From: Synaphobranchus kaupii
Lineage: Eukaryota; Chordata; Actinopteri; Anguilliformes; Synaphobranchidae
NCBI GenBank assembly: GCA_029718625.1
Contig: CM056376.1
Coordinates: 87,872,333 to 87,936,332, forward strand
Length of the DNA: 64,000 bases
Direction: 5' to 3'
Part shown: positions 24,648 to 37,458 of the stretch, one piece after another
Layout of the letters: the number at the start of each line of letters is the position of its first letter
Numbering within the stretch: position 1 is the stretch's first letter
Position numbers and translations under genes: made by a program
The notes under the pieces: model-generated
The model's database searches: none
What the model was told of the DNA's origin: nothing
What the model saw: only the letters and a program-made list of their open reading frames with translations

Positions 24648-26046
24648 TTAGGCTACCTGCATTCTAATTTTGATTAATAACATAACTAACGTTATTTTGC
24701 CTTAATGATGACACTAAATACAACAAATCTGTCAGGTTGGCAACCCATAGGTTCAGCATATTTCCCCTTGTTTAATAATGTCCTGCTTATGGAAATGTGA
24801 CCAACCTGTTTTACTCGTAGCTTAATCCTTTAAAACAATCCACTTTCCCAGGAAGACCGTTAAACGTGCGACTTACAGCAGGGAAAACAGAGAACATGCA
24901 GCTCACGTGCAGAGAATGGCATTAAAATTAATTGTGAATTAATTGTGTAACGTGCTGCAAATTTGTTTTAGTTTCTAATTAGACGCTTAGTTCTCTTTAA
25001 AATCGTTTTGTTCAGTTAAGGAATAACGGGTGAAATCAGCTGGGTTTTAAACGGTGAGAGTATGGAAACCTGGTCACTGTAATTTAAAAAAATATGAAGG
25101 ACGAAGAATAGCTAAGGTTACAATTTAGTTAACATGGTGACATCTCCGTTTTTTAACCATAGGCTATCGAAAAAAACCTTATGCACAGCGAATTCGCTGT
25201 AGCCTAGGCTATTTGAAAAACAATAAATGCAATATTCACTGGACAAGGTTTTGAACTTTTTTCAGTCACAAACCATTCTATTTACTTACAGGCTGTATTC
25301 ATAGATAAACAGAGCTGTATTGTAATGACATCTGAAGCGCATTTTCAGAACTTAAATGTCCGTCTATTGCCCTGCGCGAGTTTTCCATTGAATGACAATT
25401 CACGCATTAGGTGCAAAGACAATTCGCGCATTAGGCTTGATAGCTATAGGTGTTATCAGCTCCTTTTTAATGGATAGCCATTGTCCCGTACCATCGCACA
25501 TCACCTGGATGTTGATGGAGTGGGCTGAGAGCAATGTAATGTGGCATTGTTTCCCTTCGCTGAGGGAAAGGTATGTGGACCTATGGAACCTTTTATTATT
25601 ATGCATTTTTGATATAGCCTACACAATAATAATATTTCACATTGTGATCTAGATATTTTAGTCATGCCTGTGCACGCCCCTGTGTGTAACAGACAGGAGG
25701 GTATGCGCGTTGTGCACACGCCTATGTAGACGCACTTATATGCGCCGTTAAAATAGCATGTAAACAACTGCGACATGACTTTAGACCAGGTTTGTGGTGG
25801 TTCTAGCGCAAGCGCTTTCTGCTGGCTCAAGATAGCAATACGCCAAAAAGAATCCTGGCCACTCCTCATCTTAAGACCAACACGCCCAGTTCACTAATGA
25901 TGGCGCAAGAGTTACGCCGTCAAACATGCTAGTTTGACGGCGTAAGCGTTAGGCGTTATTATGGACCTAGCGCCGGGTGTAAGATAGCAAAGACACTTGC
26001 GTTTGCGTTAGCGCCGCTTTGCGCCGGGTGTAAGATAGGGCCCAGG

Positions 26047-27209
26047 GTCTGCAATGGCCAGGTGTCCTTTCCCATTTCTACTCCAATGAGTGATGTGCTG
26101 TGTTCCCCCCATCATGTGTGTGTGTGCGCGTGTGTGTGCTCCTATCTCCTAACTATGGCTTTCTGTTTGAAATGAGAAGATAAACAGAGAAGGGATGGCC
26201 CTTTGCCTGTGAAGCAGTCTGCCCCATATGTCATGGTCTGAAGCAGCACGCATCATCCTTCTCTCCCTCCTCCATTTTTCTCAGTGACTAAAGGGTAAAA
26301 ACAGATCTCCTATTAAATGATGCTCTGATGGAACCCATAGCAACCCCCTAAGTGCATAGACTTTTTAATCTGTCCAGTTTGAGAAGGCCCTGGGAAGATT
26401 GAAGCACAAGACCGGCTGCTTACCCCCCAGGGTTGGGTCCAGTCTCTCACATGTGCATGTCACCGGAGCCAGAAACCAACGTGACACTTGCACAATCACC
26501 CACCCCTTGCCCCCACTCCTCCATCTATGTCAAAATGAACAGCGCGACCCAGACTCCATTAATATGGAAAGTTAAAACGAAACAAAACAGGACAGCTCAA
26601 GTAATGCCGGGGCATTCCAAACCTTTATAAACTAACCATGCGGCACATGCCAACATTGCAAACGTTGTTGTACTTGCTTCATTACAAATTCCCATAGGGG
26701 CGGAGCAACAGCCCCCAACATGTCAATTAGAGGGAGCTGTCTCAGTGCGGACGGGGTTTAAATTACTATGGTTCACCACAGGGCGACCGCTTCAGAAATT
26801 CATTCATCAAAAGGCCTGGGGAAAATGTTACTTGCCACACCATTATGGCAACAATCTTTCTCATCATCTCTTCTCCTGTTTTATAGAGAAATTACTCCTG
26901 GGGGAAAAACAATGGGAGGTGAAGTTGGGTGGTGGGGGGGGGGGGGGGGGGGGGGGCAGGTGGAGAGATAGAGGAGGGGGGAGGAAAGAGATGGAAAGAA
27001 AGATAGGGGATAGCATGATAACAATGGGCTCTCAGTTATTGATATAGTATCTCACAGTGAAAATAGAGTGGAACCTGGACTGACACTGGACTGAACTATT
27101 GTAAACAAAGGAATAGAACAGGCCCAGATCTCCAGTGGAAACTAAGTGAAATTGGACCGGAACTGGCCTAGAACTGGAGTTCAAAGGGAAGTATGTTGGA
27201 TACAGTTCC
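26047..27209. other. Gene-free stretch, G homopolymer
   Basis: No gene was recognised. A G run of about 20 bp lies at 26936-26957, and the glycine-rich frames there are artefacts. 26280-26720 is repeat-free and could be conserved non-coding DNA. Confidence 0.4.
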
Positions 27210-27840
27210 CTCTAGAGCAGGGATGGGCAACTCCAGGCCTCGTGGTTACCAATTATTTAATTAGCCCAATGATTTACATGATCTGATATTTTAGCTACAT
27301 TCCACAATATGAACAGCAGCTGATTGTGCTTGTATGCATGTATTGTAGTGTTTTATTGTGGTCTAATTTAGGAGTAATTTGGTGTTGGTCATTAAAAGGG
27401 TAACAGAGTACTAAAACCACTTATTTTAGATGAGAACTAAGTGTTACTGATTGATTCTGGTCCAAATCTTGACATTTTACTGCAGTCAGTGCAAAACAGC
27501 ATAAACCCAAAGGATCTGGCTCAAAAGTGTCTCTAGTGGTAAAACGTTAGGTACTGCACGTTCATTCTGTCATTGGCCGCAAACTTCATCCAGCTGACAT
27601 ATGACTCCCGGTAACGATATTGAAACCTGTACAGCTACGCCCTAAAGTTTTGGAGCGAGGGCGGGCTACGCCTCAGCTATAAAAGGAATCTCAGCTATTG
27701 ATCTGTGTGGAGAGGAAGTGAGCGATATATATAGCTTACAGTTTAGATTTTTTGAATATTCTAGTAAGTTACAGTAGCCTATTTTTGGTATTTTCTTAAT
27801 AGTTCGCTTGATAGTCCCTTGTTTTTTGATAGTTCGTTTT

Positions 27841-29061
27841 TAAGCGGTGCAGCCGCTTCTATACGTGACATGTGTGTTCGTCCGTCCGTCCGTCCGTCCG
27901 TTCGTAGCATGAGATTTAAACCAATCAGGAGTCGCCTAGGCGTCACATGCCCGGGAATACAATAGTAGCTTCAGAAAAGCATGCCCAGCTTCAGACAGCT
28001 CTATCTCAAAAAATATACATGTCACAGCTTAGATATTCACACCGTAGGAATCCTGGGAACCAGATGCACATATGTGTATAATATGTCTTGTGTAGCTTAA
28101 AAACTGTAGTCATGGTCACAAGTTAGAAAATGGGTTTGAAATTGAAATTACCAGCTGCTGCTAGAGTGGAGTTTTGAACATTCCACCATTTGTGTGAATG
28201 GGGAGCATGGTTTTCAAACAACACTGAATATTTTACAAACTAAAAATGTCACAGCTTAGATATTTACACCATAGGAATTCTGGGAACCACATGAACATTT
28301 TGATACATATTATGTCTGTGTACCTTAAAAACTGTAGTCATCGTCACAAGTTAGAAAATGGGTTTGAAATTGAAATCACCAGCTGCTGCTAGAGTGGGGT
28401 TTTGAACATTCCACCATTTGTGTGAATGGGGAGCATGGTTTTCAAACAACACTGAATATTTTACAAACTAAAAATGTCACAGCTTCGATATTTACACCGT
28501 AGGAATTCTGGGAACCACATGAACATTTTGACACATATTACGTATGTCTGTGTACCTTAAAAACTGTAGTCGTCGTCACAAGTTAGAAAATGGGTTCGAA
28601 ATTGAAATTTCCAACTGCCGCTAGAGTGGAGTTTTGAACATTCCACCTGTTAGCAAGGTGAGTCGCCGTAGCAACCCCCCGAAGCAAAATCAATACAAAA
28701 TCTACCACCAGTGTTCTGCTGGACCCAGTCAGTTATGGAACGGCCCAACAATCCATGCACCCTCTTGTTGAGTTTGGAATTCCATTGTTATTGTTCAAGT
28801 AGTAACTGTAATCTTTCCTGTTTGTTATCAGAGTACTAACTGTCATATTTCCTGTTTCTTCTGAAATACCAATTGCTGTCCTTTTATCTCTATCTCTCTT
28901 TTACATGTTTGTTAAATGCAATGTCTGTAAGTATACTAATTAATAAGAAGCATAATGTAAAAATATTACCAAACCAGAGGCCATTGTTTTTGTACATGTA
29001 AACAACACACACATTTTCTATTGCATTTTTTAATATGATTGCTCAAAACCTGCACCGCTTA
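27841..29061. mobile_element. Inner unit with TAAGCGGTGCAG inverted ends
   Basis: TAAGCGGTGCAG at 27841-27852 reappears as its exact reverse complement CTGCACCGCTTA at 29050-29061. The left end continues as the small hairpin AAGCGG-TGCAG-CCGCTT and then (TCCG)n at about 27879-27900. The unit encloses the 228-bp tandem repeat. No frame, TC...CTRR Helitron end or clear duplication is seen. A 12-bp exact inverted match at these spots could still be coincidence, so treat it as a candidate element. Confidence 0.45.
28021..28648 (+). repeat. 228-bp tandem repeat, about 2.8 copies
   Basis: Copies start at about 28021, 28248 and 28476 with GTCACAGCTT, giving periods of 227 and 228 bp, and the third stops after GAACATTCCACC. 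The copies are about 90% identical. The unit has no open frame of note. It may be a satellite monomer carried in a transposon. Confidence 0.9.
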
Positions 29062-29117
29062 CTTCACCACCTGGGTGTGATTTTTCAGTCTAGTTTAGCA
29101 AGTAGCTAGCTAGTTTA

Positions 29118-29121
<4 letters not shown>

Positions 29122-29158
<37 letters not shown>
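29122..29158 (+). repeat. (AT)n microsatellite
   Basis: About 18 uninterrupted AT units. Confidence 0.95.
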
Positions 29159-29159
<1 letters not shown>

Positions 29160-29860
29160 TTTATTAAAAAATAAATATATAAAGCATAGTTGAGCCAGGA
29201 GTTGTAGTACAGTATATGCATGCTACACTTTTACCTTAACAGACATTCTCTCAGTGCAGTGACCACATGTGCACCCGTTGAAATGGAAACCAATATTGTT
29301 GATATCTTGCAGGTAGTGTGATTGCCTATAGCCTTTGTAAAATGAGTAGCCTACATGGCATGGTTGTACAACTATTTATACAGCGTGTGATTTGTTGTTT
29401 GCTGGCCGCATCATTATAAACCCAAACGAGGCTATGCGTGCCGCCCGCATACCACTCCAAAACATTGCCCCATCCTCTCATTCTCCACCATTGCTTCTGC
29501 CTCGGCAGCAGCTGGAGCTAGCGTGTTTGTGTGTGTATGAATGAGAGAGGCAGCGAGAGAGAGAGTGGAACAAAGCAGCTACTGTGAGTGCTGTCCAGAG
29601 TAGAATGAGCTTTTGGCTACTAGTGAAAAAAATTGCTGGGGGGTGGTTTGATACCTGGAGCTCAGCCCCTATATTATTACCTTATCACGCCAAGATGTTG
29701 GCATTTTTTTTATCTCAAAAGGGGGCGGGGTCTAGCTAAACCAGTATGCTTTGTTACCCTTTAAGCTAATTAGCTGATTAAGCCAGGGTAACCGGTGGCA
29801 GCAAAAACCTGCATACAAACTGGACCGTGAGGCCTGGAATTGCCCATTCCTGCTCTAGAG

Positions 29861-31060
29861 AATGGCCCAAGAGCTGTTGATTAAAAAAAGCCTTAAATCT
29901 CATTTAATTTTCCACAAATGTTTCAAATGTTTCCTGAAACATCTTGGGTATCACACATTATAGCATGTACTGATGTTCTTGCAAACTTTGATGTAAGACT
30001 ATTCTTTCTCCTTTTTCCCCTTGGGGAATATATATTTTTTATCCAAATCACTTGAAAATCAGAATCGTTTTTCAAAATGTTATCATTTGTAATTCATCAC
30101 AAGGTAGTTGATAGAGTTTGATTCACAATCAATCATGGCAGGGTAGAGCTCAATGTCAGATAGGTTTTTTCCCAGTTTGACGGATTTGATGGATGTGACT
30201 CAATGAGAGGGACCTGAGCGTGCATGATAATACTAGTAGATTAGAAAATCTGTATGAAACTCCGTTTCATGACTGTTAAATTCAAATCAAACACACACAT
30301 ACATCAAAATGCAACATGTAATTTAATTTAAATATTTCCAAATCAAAATGTGTACCATTTAAAAAAATACATACGTTTGCCAGTTTTGTATACTTATTCC
30401 ACAATGTATTCTCATGTATTTTGCAGTATGCATTATGTAAATTACCTGCATTTTTTCTGCATGAAGATCTCTCCTATCCTGACTATGGGAATATGGGGTG
30501 GTTTGATATAACCTTCCCATACAATATTATGTGCTGTGAAGAAGGGGTGTTCTCATATTTGTTTTATCATTTATTAATATAGCCTGCAGTGTCTGAAGTA
30601 ATATGTATAAATCAATCGCCTGTAAGAAAATTGAAAGTGTCATTTCATGAAATAATACTACAGTGGACATACTGCCATGAGAGCTACAGTGGAGGGGATA
30701 CATAGATAAATGATAGATGAAGTTTAAGAATGATGATAGCCATCAAAAAGTGCACCAGAATTCAAAACTGGCTGAAGTTCAATAAATCCTAGTTGGTTTT
30801 AGGATAGAGGAGATTCTATGTTCTGGGAGGCAAGTTGAAGCAGGAGGATACGAGGCCGTGTTTGTACTGAAATATAGCCAGTGACTCAGCTGTTCAGGCT
30901 GTGGTCGACAGCAAGGACGGAACTCTCCGGATCACTGCTGTTATATTTCAGTGAATAATAGGCAAGATCTTACATTGGTGAGAATTTTGCTTGAAGACTG
31001 AACATCTCATTGACGGCGCGGTTGTGTTTTCGATGCTGATTCGTTATCCAGTTTGAGATG
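29861..31060. other. Gene-free stretch
   Basis: AT-rich DNA without recognised repeat ends or coding frames. Confidence 0.5.
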
Positions 31061-31425
31061 TCACTGAGACGTGTTGTGATGCATAATGAGATCAGTGGGA
31101 GCGAAGAATCTGGGAGTCATCAGCATCTCGTAATGAGAAGAAAAAGCTGTGAGAGAGCCGGAACCACTAGATTTTGTGTAAGGGCAAAACCACAGGGGGC
31201 TAAGCCTTGAACCCTGGGAGATCCCTGTCAAAAGGCCGTGGGGTGCTGAGACAGAGCTGCTCCGGATCCCCTGGCGATGGCGTAAACATCCACACCAGAA
31301 AGAAACAATGTCATCCAGCTGAGAGCTGGGCCTGAGATACCCATCTTTCCTAAAGTTGTCGTGTGTGGAATGTAGCAGATAGATCCATACAGAGGACAAA
31401 GAACGCATGTCTTACAGTGCCTCAA
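31061..31425 (-). pseudogene. Decayed LINE reverse-transcriptase fragment
   Basis: On the minus strand a frame reads GISQGSRLSPLWF, a worn form of the reverse-transcriptase motif GVPQGSxLGPLLF. About 20 codons on and one frame away it reads ADDSQILR (ADD at 31116-31124), the remnant of the catalytic YADDTQ block. The spacing and order fit the palm domain of a fish L2/Rex1-type LINE. Indels shift the frame between the motifs, and both flanks lack the endonuclease and C-terminal regions. It is a dead, 5'- and 3'-truncated copy unrelated in orientation to its neighbours. Confidence 0.7.
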
Positions 31426-32970
31426 CAGAAAGCACTTCAGTGGTTTCAGCTGAAGTCAGATTTGTAGATTGGAAATACTCTATTAGATCACTACTGTAGA
31501 ACAGAGCCACTGAACATTGACCGATTGGACAGTGGGTTAAATGCTGCATGTTCAAGATTTTTTTTATAGATCAATTGGAGAATGTACACTTGATGCTACC
31601 AGAGTGGACCATGGTAGGTTTCATAAGTAGAAGTACATTATACACCTGTTTGAAGGTGCAAAGATCACAACAGACAGATATTGAGGTATCAACCAGGAGG
31701 AGGTAGGCAATATGGAAAGAGTAGACAGTGGATACGATCCAGTGGACATGTAGTTTTTAGAACATTATGAATTGGAAGACATAAAGAATCAGTAAGAATG
31801 CCAAGAAACATAGGCTACAGTTGGTATAACTGCTGGCTGGAAGCTGAGAAACCTTTCCCTGGTCTGTCCTCACACTCCTCTATTCTCACTGCAGAAGTGT
31901 CCAAGGGTTACAGTATGAACATTCCCAGTGAACATATTTGTGGTGAATAGTCTCTGAAATGCCGTCTAGGCATTCAGGTTAATATCTAGCTAAATTTGGT
32001 TGAAAAGTGAAAGTTTTCTAGCCGACTAGGACATAGCCAGGCAATATCCGGGTAAATTCTGAGCTATATTGGGTTTAACTTAGTCAGTTTATGCCAAAAT
32101 ATCTCTCAACCTAGATTTGCACCCCTGTAGAGGTCTAGAGTCTGGCTTTTGCTTACTGGGTTTCCTTTCACACTGGTAGCAAGAAGCCTTAGTGGTTGCA
32201 ACTGCAGATGAAGGCAGAAAGATGAATACTGGTCAATTGCACTGAGGTCAGTGAGCATGTTTGATAATTTATTTATTTACTTACTTATTTTTTACAAATC
32301 CTGTCAGCTGATCATGTTGTGGCTTATCAACATGTGGTACTTTATCATGTGGCTTATCATGGCCCAGAGTGGGATGGCTAAAATCCTGCTCAGGATACAA
32401 GTCTCATAATCCAGATTACACACGACAAGGATGATGTGTTCACGTACCTTTCCCAATCCTGAGTTCACAGGGGCTAAGCGTATTTAAGAAATGGAGCATC
32501 AAAAAGCTCCACAGATGTCCATTTCTGCCCTTGTATCCTCTGTATTTCAGCACTCTATTGCCAAAGTGGCAATAGCTCTTTTGAGGGAATGGAATAAGAA
32601 AAGGCTCTATGGGTACATTTTAAACAGCTTTATACCTGGGATGACAGTGATGAGACACTCTGGCGTGGTTCCCTTTTGGTTCGGAGTGGCGTGCGGACGT
32701 GCACATTTGTCACCCGTGTCACATTGTTGGTATTGATTGGACAGAGATCTTCTGCCAGCCTTCACCGCCTGTTTCATTCTCTACATTTCACTGGCAGGCT
32801 GCAGAGCTTCTGCAGTCTCATGTTTATTCTGTTTAATGTGACTACTTTCAGAGTGGCACGGAACTCTTCCCAGTTACTAAAGAACTGCCTCAGTCCTTTG
32901 GGGGACAATGCATTAGACACGCACATTCTAAAACCTTAAATCTGATGTTTGCTAGATTAAAACAAAGGTG
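31426..32970. other. Gene-free stretch
   Basis: No supported gene. The short plus-strand frames at 32491-32939 have no motif. Confidence 0.45.
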
Positions 32971-32974
32971 CAGC

Positions 32975-33405
32975 CTGCCGTCAACCTGTCCCCAACCCCC
33001 TCAGAGATACAACCCCCCCCCGCCCCCGGAAACATTTAGGACTATCAACCTGCCTCCCTTCTCATATCTCCACATCTTACATCTCCAGATTTAGGAGTCA
33101 GCCTGCACCCCCCCTCCACTCAAAGGACCTCCCCACACACATTTAGGTCCATTAACTTTCCCACCTTCTCCTCAGAGACAACCCCCCACACCATATGTAT
33201 GACCATCAACCTGTCCCCCTTTCACCTCAGAGACAACACCCCACCCTTGCATTTAGGAACGGCAACCTGTCCCTCTTCCCCTCACAGCGACACCAAGATT
33301 CAGGAGAGTCAACTTGCTGCCCTTCCCTTATACAGACTCCTTTTCTGTAGTTAGGAGTATCAACCTGTGTCTTTTTCCCCCTCTCAGAGGCACGCATGCA
33401 TTTAA
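32975..33405 (+). repeat. Degenerate C-rich minisatellite, about 52-bp unit, about 8 copies
   Basis: The pattern ATTTAGGA-N-ATCAACCTGTCC, then a C-rich CTTCTCCTCAGAGACAAC stretch, recurs at irregular 47-60 bp spacing from 32975 to about 33405. Divergence between copies is high, so the array is old. Confidence 0.7.
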
Positions 33406-36317
33406 AAATAAATGTTAAATAAAGCCCAGTTTCTTTCAAATACCCCAACATTTTGGAGATGGTGAAAGCAGCTTTTATGCTATCGCAATCTCTCAACCTG
33501 TGCATTAGGAGCTATAGCAAGTTCCATAAAGTGCCCTCCTGCAGCCCTGAGGTGGACATCTGTCACCATAAAGACTGCAGCACCTCTCGTCCCCAACCAC
33601 TCTGTCTCTATATGTTGCCACCATTCAATCCCCAGCCCTGGGGTGGGCTCCCATTGACAGCTTTAATCCTAAGTAAGGAAGCTCCGCCCAACCTTCCCCC
33701 TCTGTCCTCCACTGGAGTTGGAGTCGGTGATAAATTATTCACAATGCAGACGGCCTTTCTCTCAACATGAATAAAGTTTGTGTTGTGGAAAGTTAATTAT
33801 TTTGGCCTAATGTGCCTCGTTAAGCGTGTTTGTGTTTCTTTACTTAGGACGAACACCCGGCTGGCCCACAAATTTATCAAGAGCTCGACCCCAGCAGGAT
33901 AATAATATGCTCTTTAGAATGATCCGTTTCCTGAAGAGGGAGAATACTGGAGTACACAACTGCCCCCATACACTATTCGCCCCCACCCCCTCAACCAGTC
34001 AGCATTACCAGAGCAATGCATTCTGTAAGTTTTCTGCATGCATTTTTTAATGCACTTAAAGAGAATGATGGCTTTTGGAATAGTTTTGCATTTTTATAGC
34101 AGACAGGAGCAGATGGGCAGCGACAGTGACTGAGTCGTTCACACTGGGCATCTCTCCCCCATATTTCCTCTCTGACAGAAGACGGCACAGAATCACTCTG
34201 GTGAATCTCACTCACCGTTTCACTGGGAAGAGTAAATGTCAGACATTACAGGAATTTATGTGCTTAGAAAAACCGTAAAAGATAAACAGAAGAGTAAACG
34301 GAAAGCAGCGTCCTCTGCAGTTATCAACGTGGCCATTAGACGCGTTTGGCACCAAAGCGCTAATCTGAGCTTAGCTCCTGTGAGGATTTCTGAAACCTTT
34401 GAGGCGTTTCAGATGAACACCCGAGCAAAGTTACACATGCCTCCCGCCAGACTGAGCAAAGGGACCAACCCCCCTCTTCTCCATATGGAATCCTGTTCAT
34501 TTAAAAATAATCAAACGAATACATTGCATTCCCATTAGATATTTGTCGAGACTGCAGCAAGACTGCTCAACCTCTGAAGAATTGAGTGAAAAAGCAATCA
34601 AAATGAAAAGCAGATTTTGGTTAAAGGGGATACTTGCCAAAAACTATCAAGCACACTTTTAAATGCATTTGATACAGCCACAGCCTCTATTTGCTGGAAA
34701 AAATAAAAATAAATAAAACCAGAAGGACTATGTTTTGTAACCTATTGTCCTGGGGAAAATAGAATTTAAAAAAAAGAATAATTCAAAACACATGGCAGAC
34801 AATATGCAGCCAATATGAAATCAACAAAAAAAATCTCCCTTTGTTTTCTTGTAGACATGATTGCATTTTCCCTTATGTATTTATTCAAAAATGTACTTGA
34901 AAGCACTAACTGGTTGACCCTAAACATGAATTACACATGCACAAGGTGCACCCACTGCAACAATACAAGGAAATGCAAACATTTTAAACACCCAATTTAA
35001 ACATTTTATCACAAGGACTTAAGTTGAACAATAAACTGCAATACCATCTACATTTTTTTATTTACCCTTGTGGACTAGTCTATATTGAACAAACACAACA
35101 TGGCTAAAAATACTTTAACACAAAGCAGCCATAATGCGTGACACAGAATAACTGTACTGCAACATGTAACATTGAGGCAGATCATGGTTCACATGAGGTG
35201 TGATGGATAGATACAGTTATGTTCCACAGAAGTTATGTTCCACAGAGGACTCAATGGTTTCAGTGTAACACCTGAGTAACTCCTGAATAAACTCACCTGA
35301 CAACAATTCCAAAAATGAACACACAAATTATTGGTTTATACTGGTTAATCATTCATTGTTGGTTGACTGTATAGTTAACCCACGATGACTCATTTTAATT
35401 GCGTTATTAATCTAATGCACAACCATAAATTATACTGAAAGATAAATGTACTCACTGAACACACCTTAAAATGGATACCTACGCAAGTGCTTAATCAGGC
35501 TGTGATTAAAGATGTTGCTGAAAAGCATTAGCATAATCATCTAATACTGCCTTGGTCCAAATAGTATTAAAACGGGATGACATTAGGTTGGTATGCATGT
35601 CTGACATTTGTTGTATTATTTTGGAAAGCAGCCCTTTCTCTCTGGGTGGGACGGAAACCTGATCTTGTGGACCTTTTGGTTCACTTAAATTTCAGTAACA
35701 CATACCCAAACTCATGTTTTGTATAAACTATTTGAATATATGTATCACTCGCAAAAACAATCACTTTTCAGTTCTTTTTTAAAAAAAGCAAGAAGACGCA
35801 TGCTTTCATCTCTTGCCTTCAATAAGCAAATAAATCTTAATGCAATGAAGGAGAAAGGAGAGATCTGTGTGTACATCAATGCAACATGTTGTGTGCATCT
35901 TAAAAAGGCATATTTCCATTTCGTCTGTGAAGTTACAAATCTGCCTTGACAGCATTAGGGTTTGATATTGGAGCAGACATCAGTGATGCCACCCTGCAGT
36001 CCATAGCATGAGCTAAATCCTCTCGTCAACGTCAACCCTTTGGTAAAAAGGCAGAAACGGCTTTATTAACCTTCAAACAGGAGCCCAGTGATGTGGACCT
36101 CATGGGCTAACTGTGTATTCCTATGTCACAGAATAGTTTTTTTTTATTTTTAAAAAATTAATTTCATGCTGATATCTTCTGTGGAATGCATGATGTGCAA
36201 ATTATCACAGATCAGATTATACATGCTGTATAATATGCATATCTGTATTACCATATCCGTACTGTATGTAGATGCATATATGTATAGATTGACAGACAGA
36301 CGCACAAATACACAAAA

Positions 36318-36319
<2 letters not shown>
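33406..36319. other. Gene-free stretch, candidate conserved non-coding blocks
   Basis: No gene is supported. 33790-34560 and 35950-36110 are free of simple repeats and look like conserved non-coding DNA (GATAAATTATTC, CAATTATTTTGGC, GGCCATTAGACGCG). Between them is AT-rich DNA. Frames of up to 105 codons at 33453-34538 show no domain. Confidence 0.3.

Positions 36320-36371
<52 letters not shown>
36320..36371 (+). repeat. (CA)n microsatellite
   Basis: About 25 uninterrupted AC units. The Cys/Val and His/Thr frames across it are artefacts. Confidence 0.97.
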
Positions 36372-36372
<1 letters not shown>

Positions 36373-37232
36373 CAAACACAACAAACACACACCTGTGCGT
36401 GTGTGTTTGAGAATGTCAGCCTCAGCTATTATGTTCATTTGCATCATACCTTAAAGCTTCTCATTTAACAGTCTGCAGATGGCAGAATTAAGAAATAAAT
36501 CCAGCGCTCACTTAGTTGCTATACATAAGTTTTAAAAAAAAGCATGTTTTGTTAATTTTGTAGAATTAAAATAACGGTGACAGGAATTAGGCAAAAACTA
36601 GAACAGCTGAAAGTGCTGAAATAAATAGACACTGAACTCTTTGGTGCTGGTTTACTTGTCCATTAAAGAAAAAAGATCTGAATATACAGGTTTCATTCTG
36701 TTTTAATGACTACCTATAATATTTACAATTCCTTAGTAATTGGCTGCCAAATGTGGTGGCATGCAAATATTTATTAAAATATTTAAATAAACTGGATCAA
36801 TTGGATTTCAGGTTCATATTTTGCGAGGAGGTCGAGTTCTGTCTTTAGATCCATAGGTTCTCTATGAAGACCTGAGGATGCATAATTTGCATATTGTTTA
36901 CCCAAGGTGAAGAATCCGAATCTGCCAGCCACTTTTTGGAATGTTTATTTCTATGCATGGTATAAGAGAACATTTGACCTCATAGGTAGGCCTTCATTGA
37001 TTCCCAGACAGCGGCGCTTAGGTGATACGTTGATCATTTGTTCCAATTTCAGTCCCACATACATGAGACTGATTTGTCAGATGTAGCTATAATCCTGCCC
37101 TGAAGGGATAAATACTAACCCAATTCAAATTCTCGATCACAATCCCATGGCGATGTGCTTCGGTTTATTAGCAAAGCACATCCCTGAAGTTGGGCGTAGT
37201 TATGCCAAATCAGAATGAGAAGTCAGACATCT
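36372..37232. other. Gene-free stretch
   Basis: AT-rich; nothing recognised. Confidence 0.5.
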
Positions 37233-37240
37233 GTCATAGC

Positions 37241-37409
37241 CAGTGGTGTAGTAGTGCCTGGAGAAGTGGATGTACTCTAGAGAAGTTGATATACTCTAAT
37301 TTAGCAAATCCATGACTACTAAATGATACGTGCACCAGTGGGGATAAATAAGTGAGTATACTCTATGCCCACTAAGAAAGAAGTGCATATACCCTCCACT
37401 ACACTACTG
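37241..37409. mobile_element. hAT-type MITE, 169 bp
   Basis: It starts CAGTGGTGTAGTAGTGCCTG and ends with inverted CCCTCCACTACACTACTG. The flanks GTCATAGC (37233-37240) and GTCATATC (37410-37417) match at 7 of 8. There is no coding capacity. Confidence 0.85.
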
Positions 37410-37458
37410 GTCATATCACTCCCATCACGGCACTATTGTGCCCAGCAACAGCTTAACC

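Larger units (their letters stand above)
23576..26043. mobile_element. 2.5-kb non-autonomous DNA transposon, GGGCCCTATCTT ends
   Basis: The left end GGGCCCTATCTTGGCGATCT and right end GGGTGTAAGATAGGGCCC are inverted, flanked by AGG on both sides (23573-23575, 26044-26046). The right subterminal word GCGCCGGGTGTAAGATAG occurs twice (near 25969 and 26020), and AAGATAGCAA recurs further in. Near the left end a CCAAT word (about 23767), CTTTAAAAG (about 23792) and ATG codons at 23830/23833 are arranged like a small promoter; the frame soon runs into a polyserine CAG/TAG repeat and stops at 23958. No transposase domain is left. Superfamily tentative (3-bp duplication as in Harbinger). It shares its termini with 690-1659. 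Confidence 0.7.
27218..29852. mobile_element. hAT-type element, 2.6 kb, exact 8-bp duplication
   Basis: The left end CAGGGATGGGCAACTCCAGG and right end CCTGGAATTGCCCATTCCTG are inverted (18 of 20). The flanks CTCTAGAG (27210-27217) and CTCTAGAG (29853-29860) are identical, the hAT signature. The right subterminal AAAACCTGCATAC block is shared with the MITE at 54159-54367, linking the two families. There is no transposase frame. The interior holds a TATA-like GCTATAAAAGG (about 27676), an inner unit bounded by 12-bp inverted ends (27841-29061), a 228-bp tandem repeat and an AT microsatellite. Confidence 0.88.

Noticed and set aside
26745..27047. Gly-rich protein frame
   Set aside because: It is driven by a G homopolymer at 26936-26957.
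27841..29061. Helitron
   Set aside because: It has no TC start, CTRR end or terminal hairpin at the right side, and the 12-bp ends are inverted, which Helitrons lack.
36150..36468. Cys/Val-rich and His/Thr-rich frames on both strands
   Set aside because: They are translations of the (CA)n microsatellite at 36320-36371. The same applies to 37861-38137 and 52207-52480.
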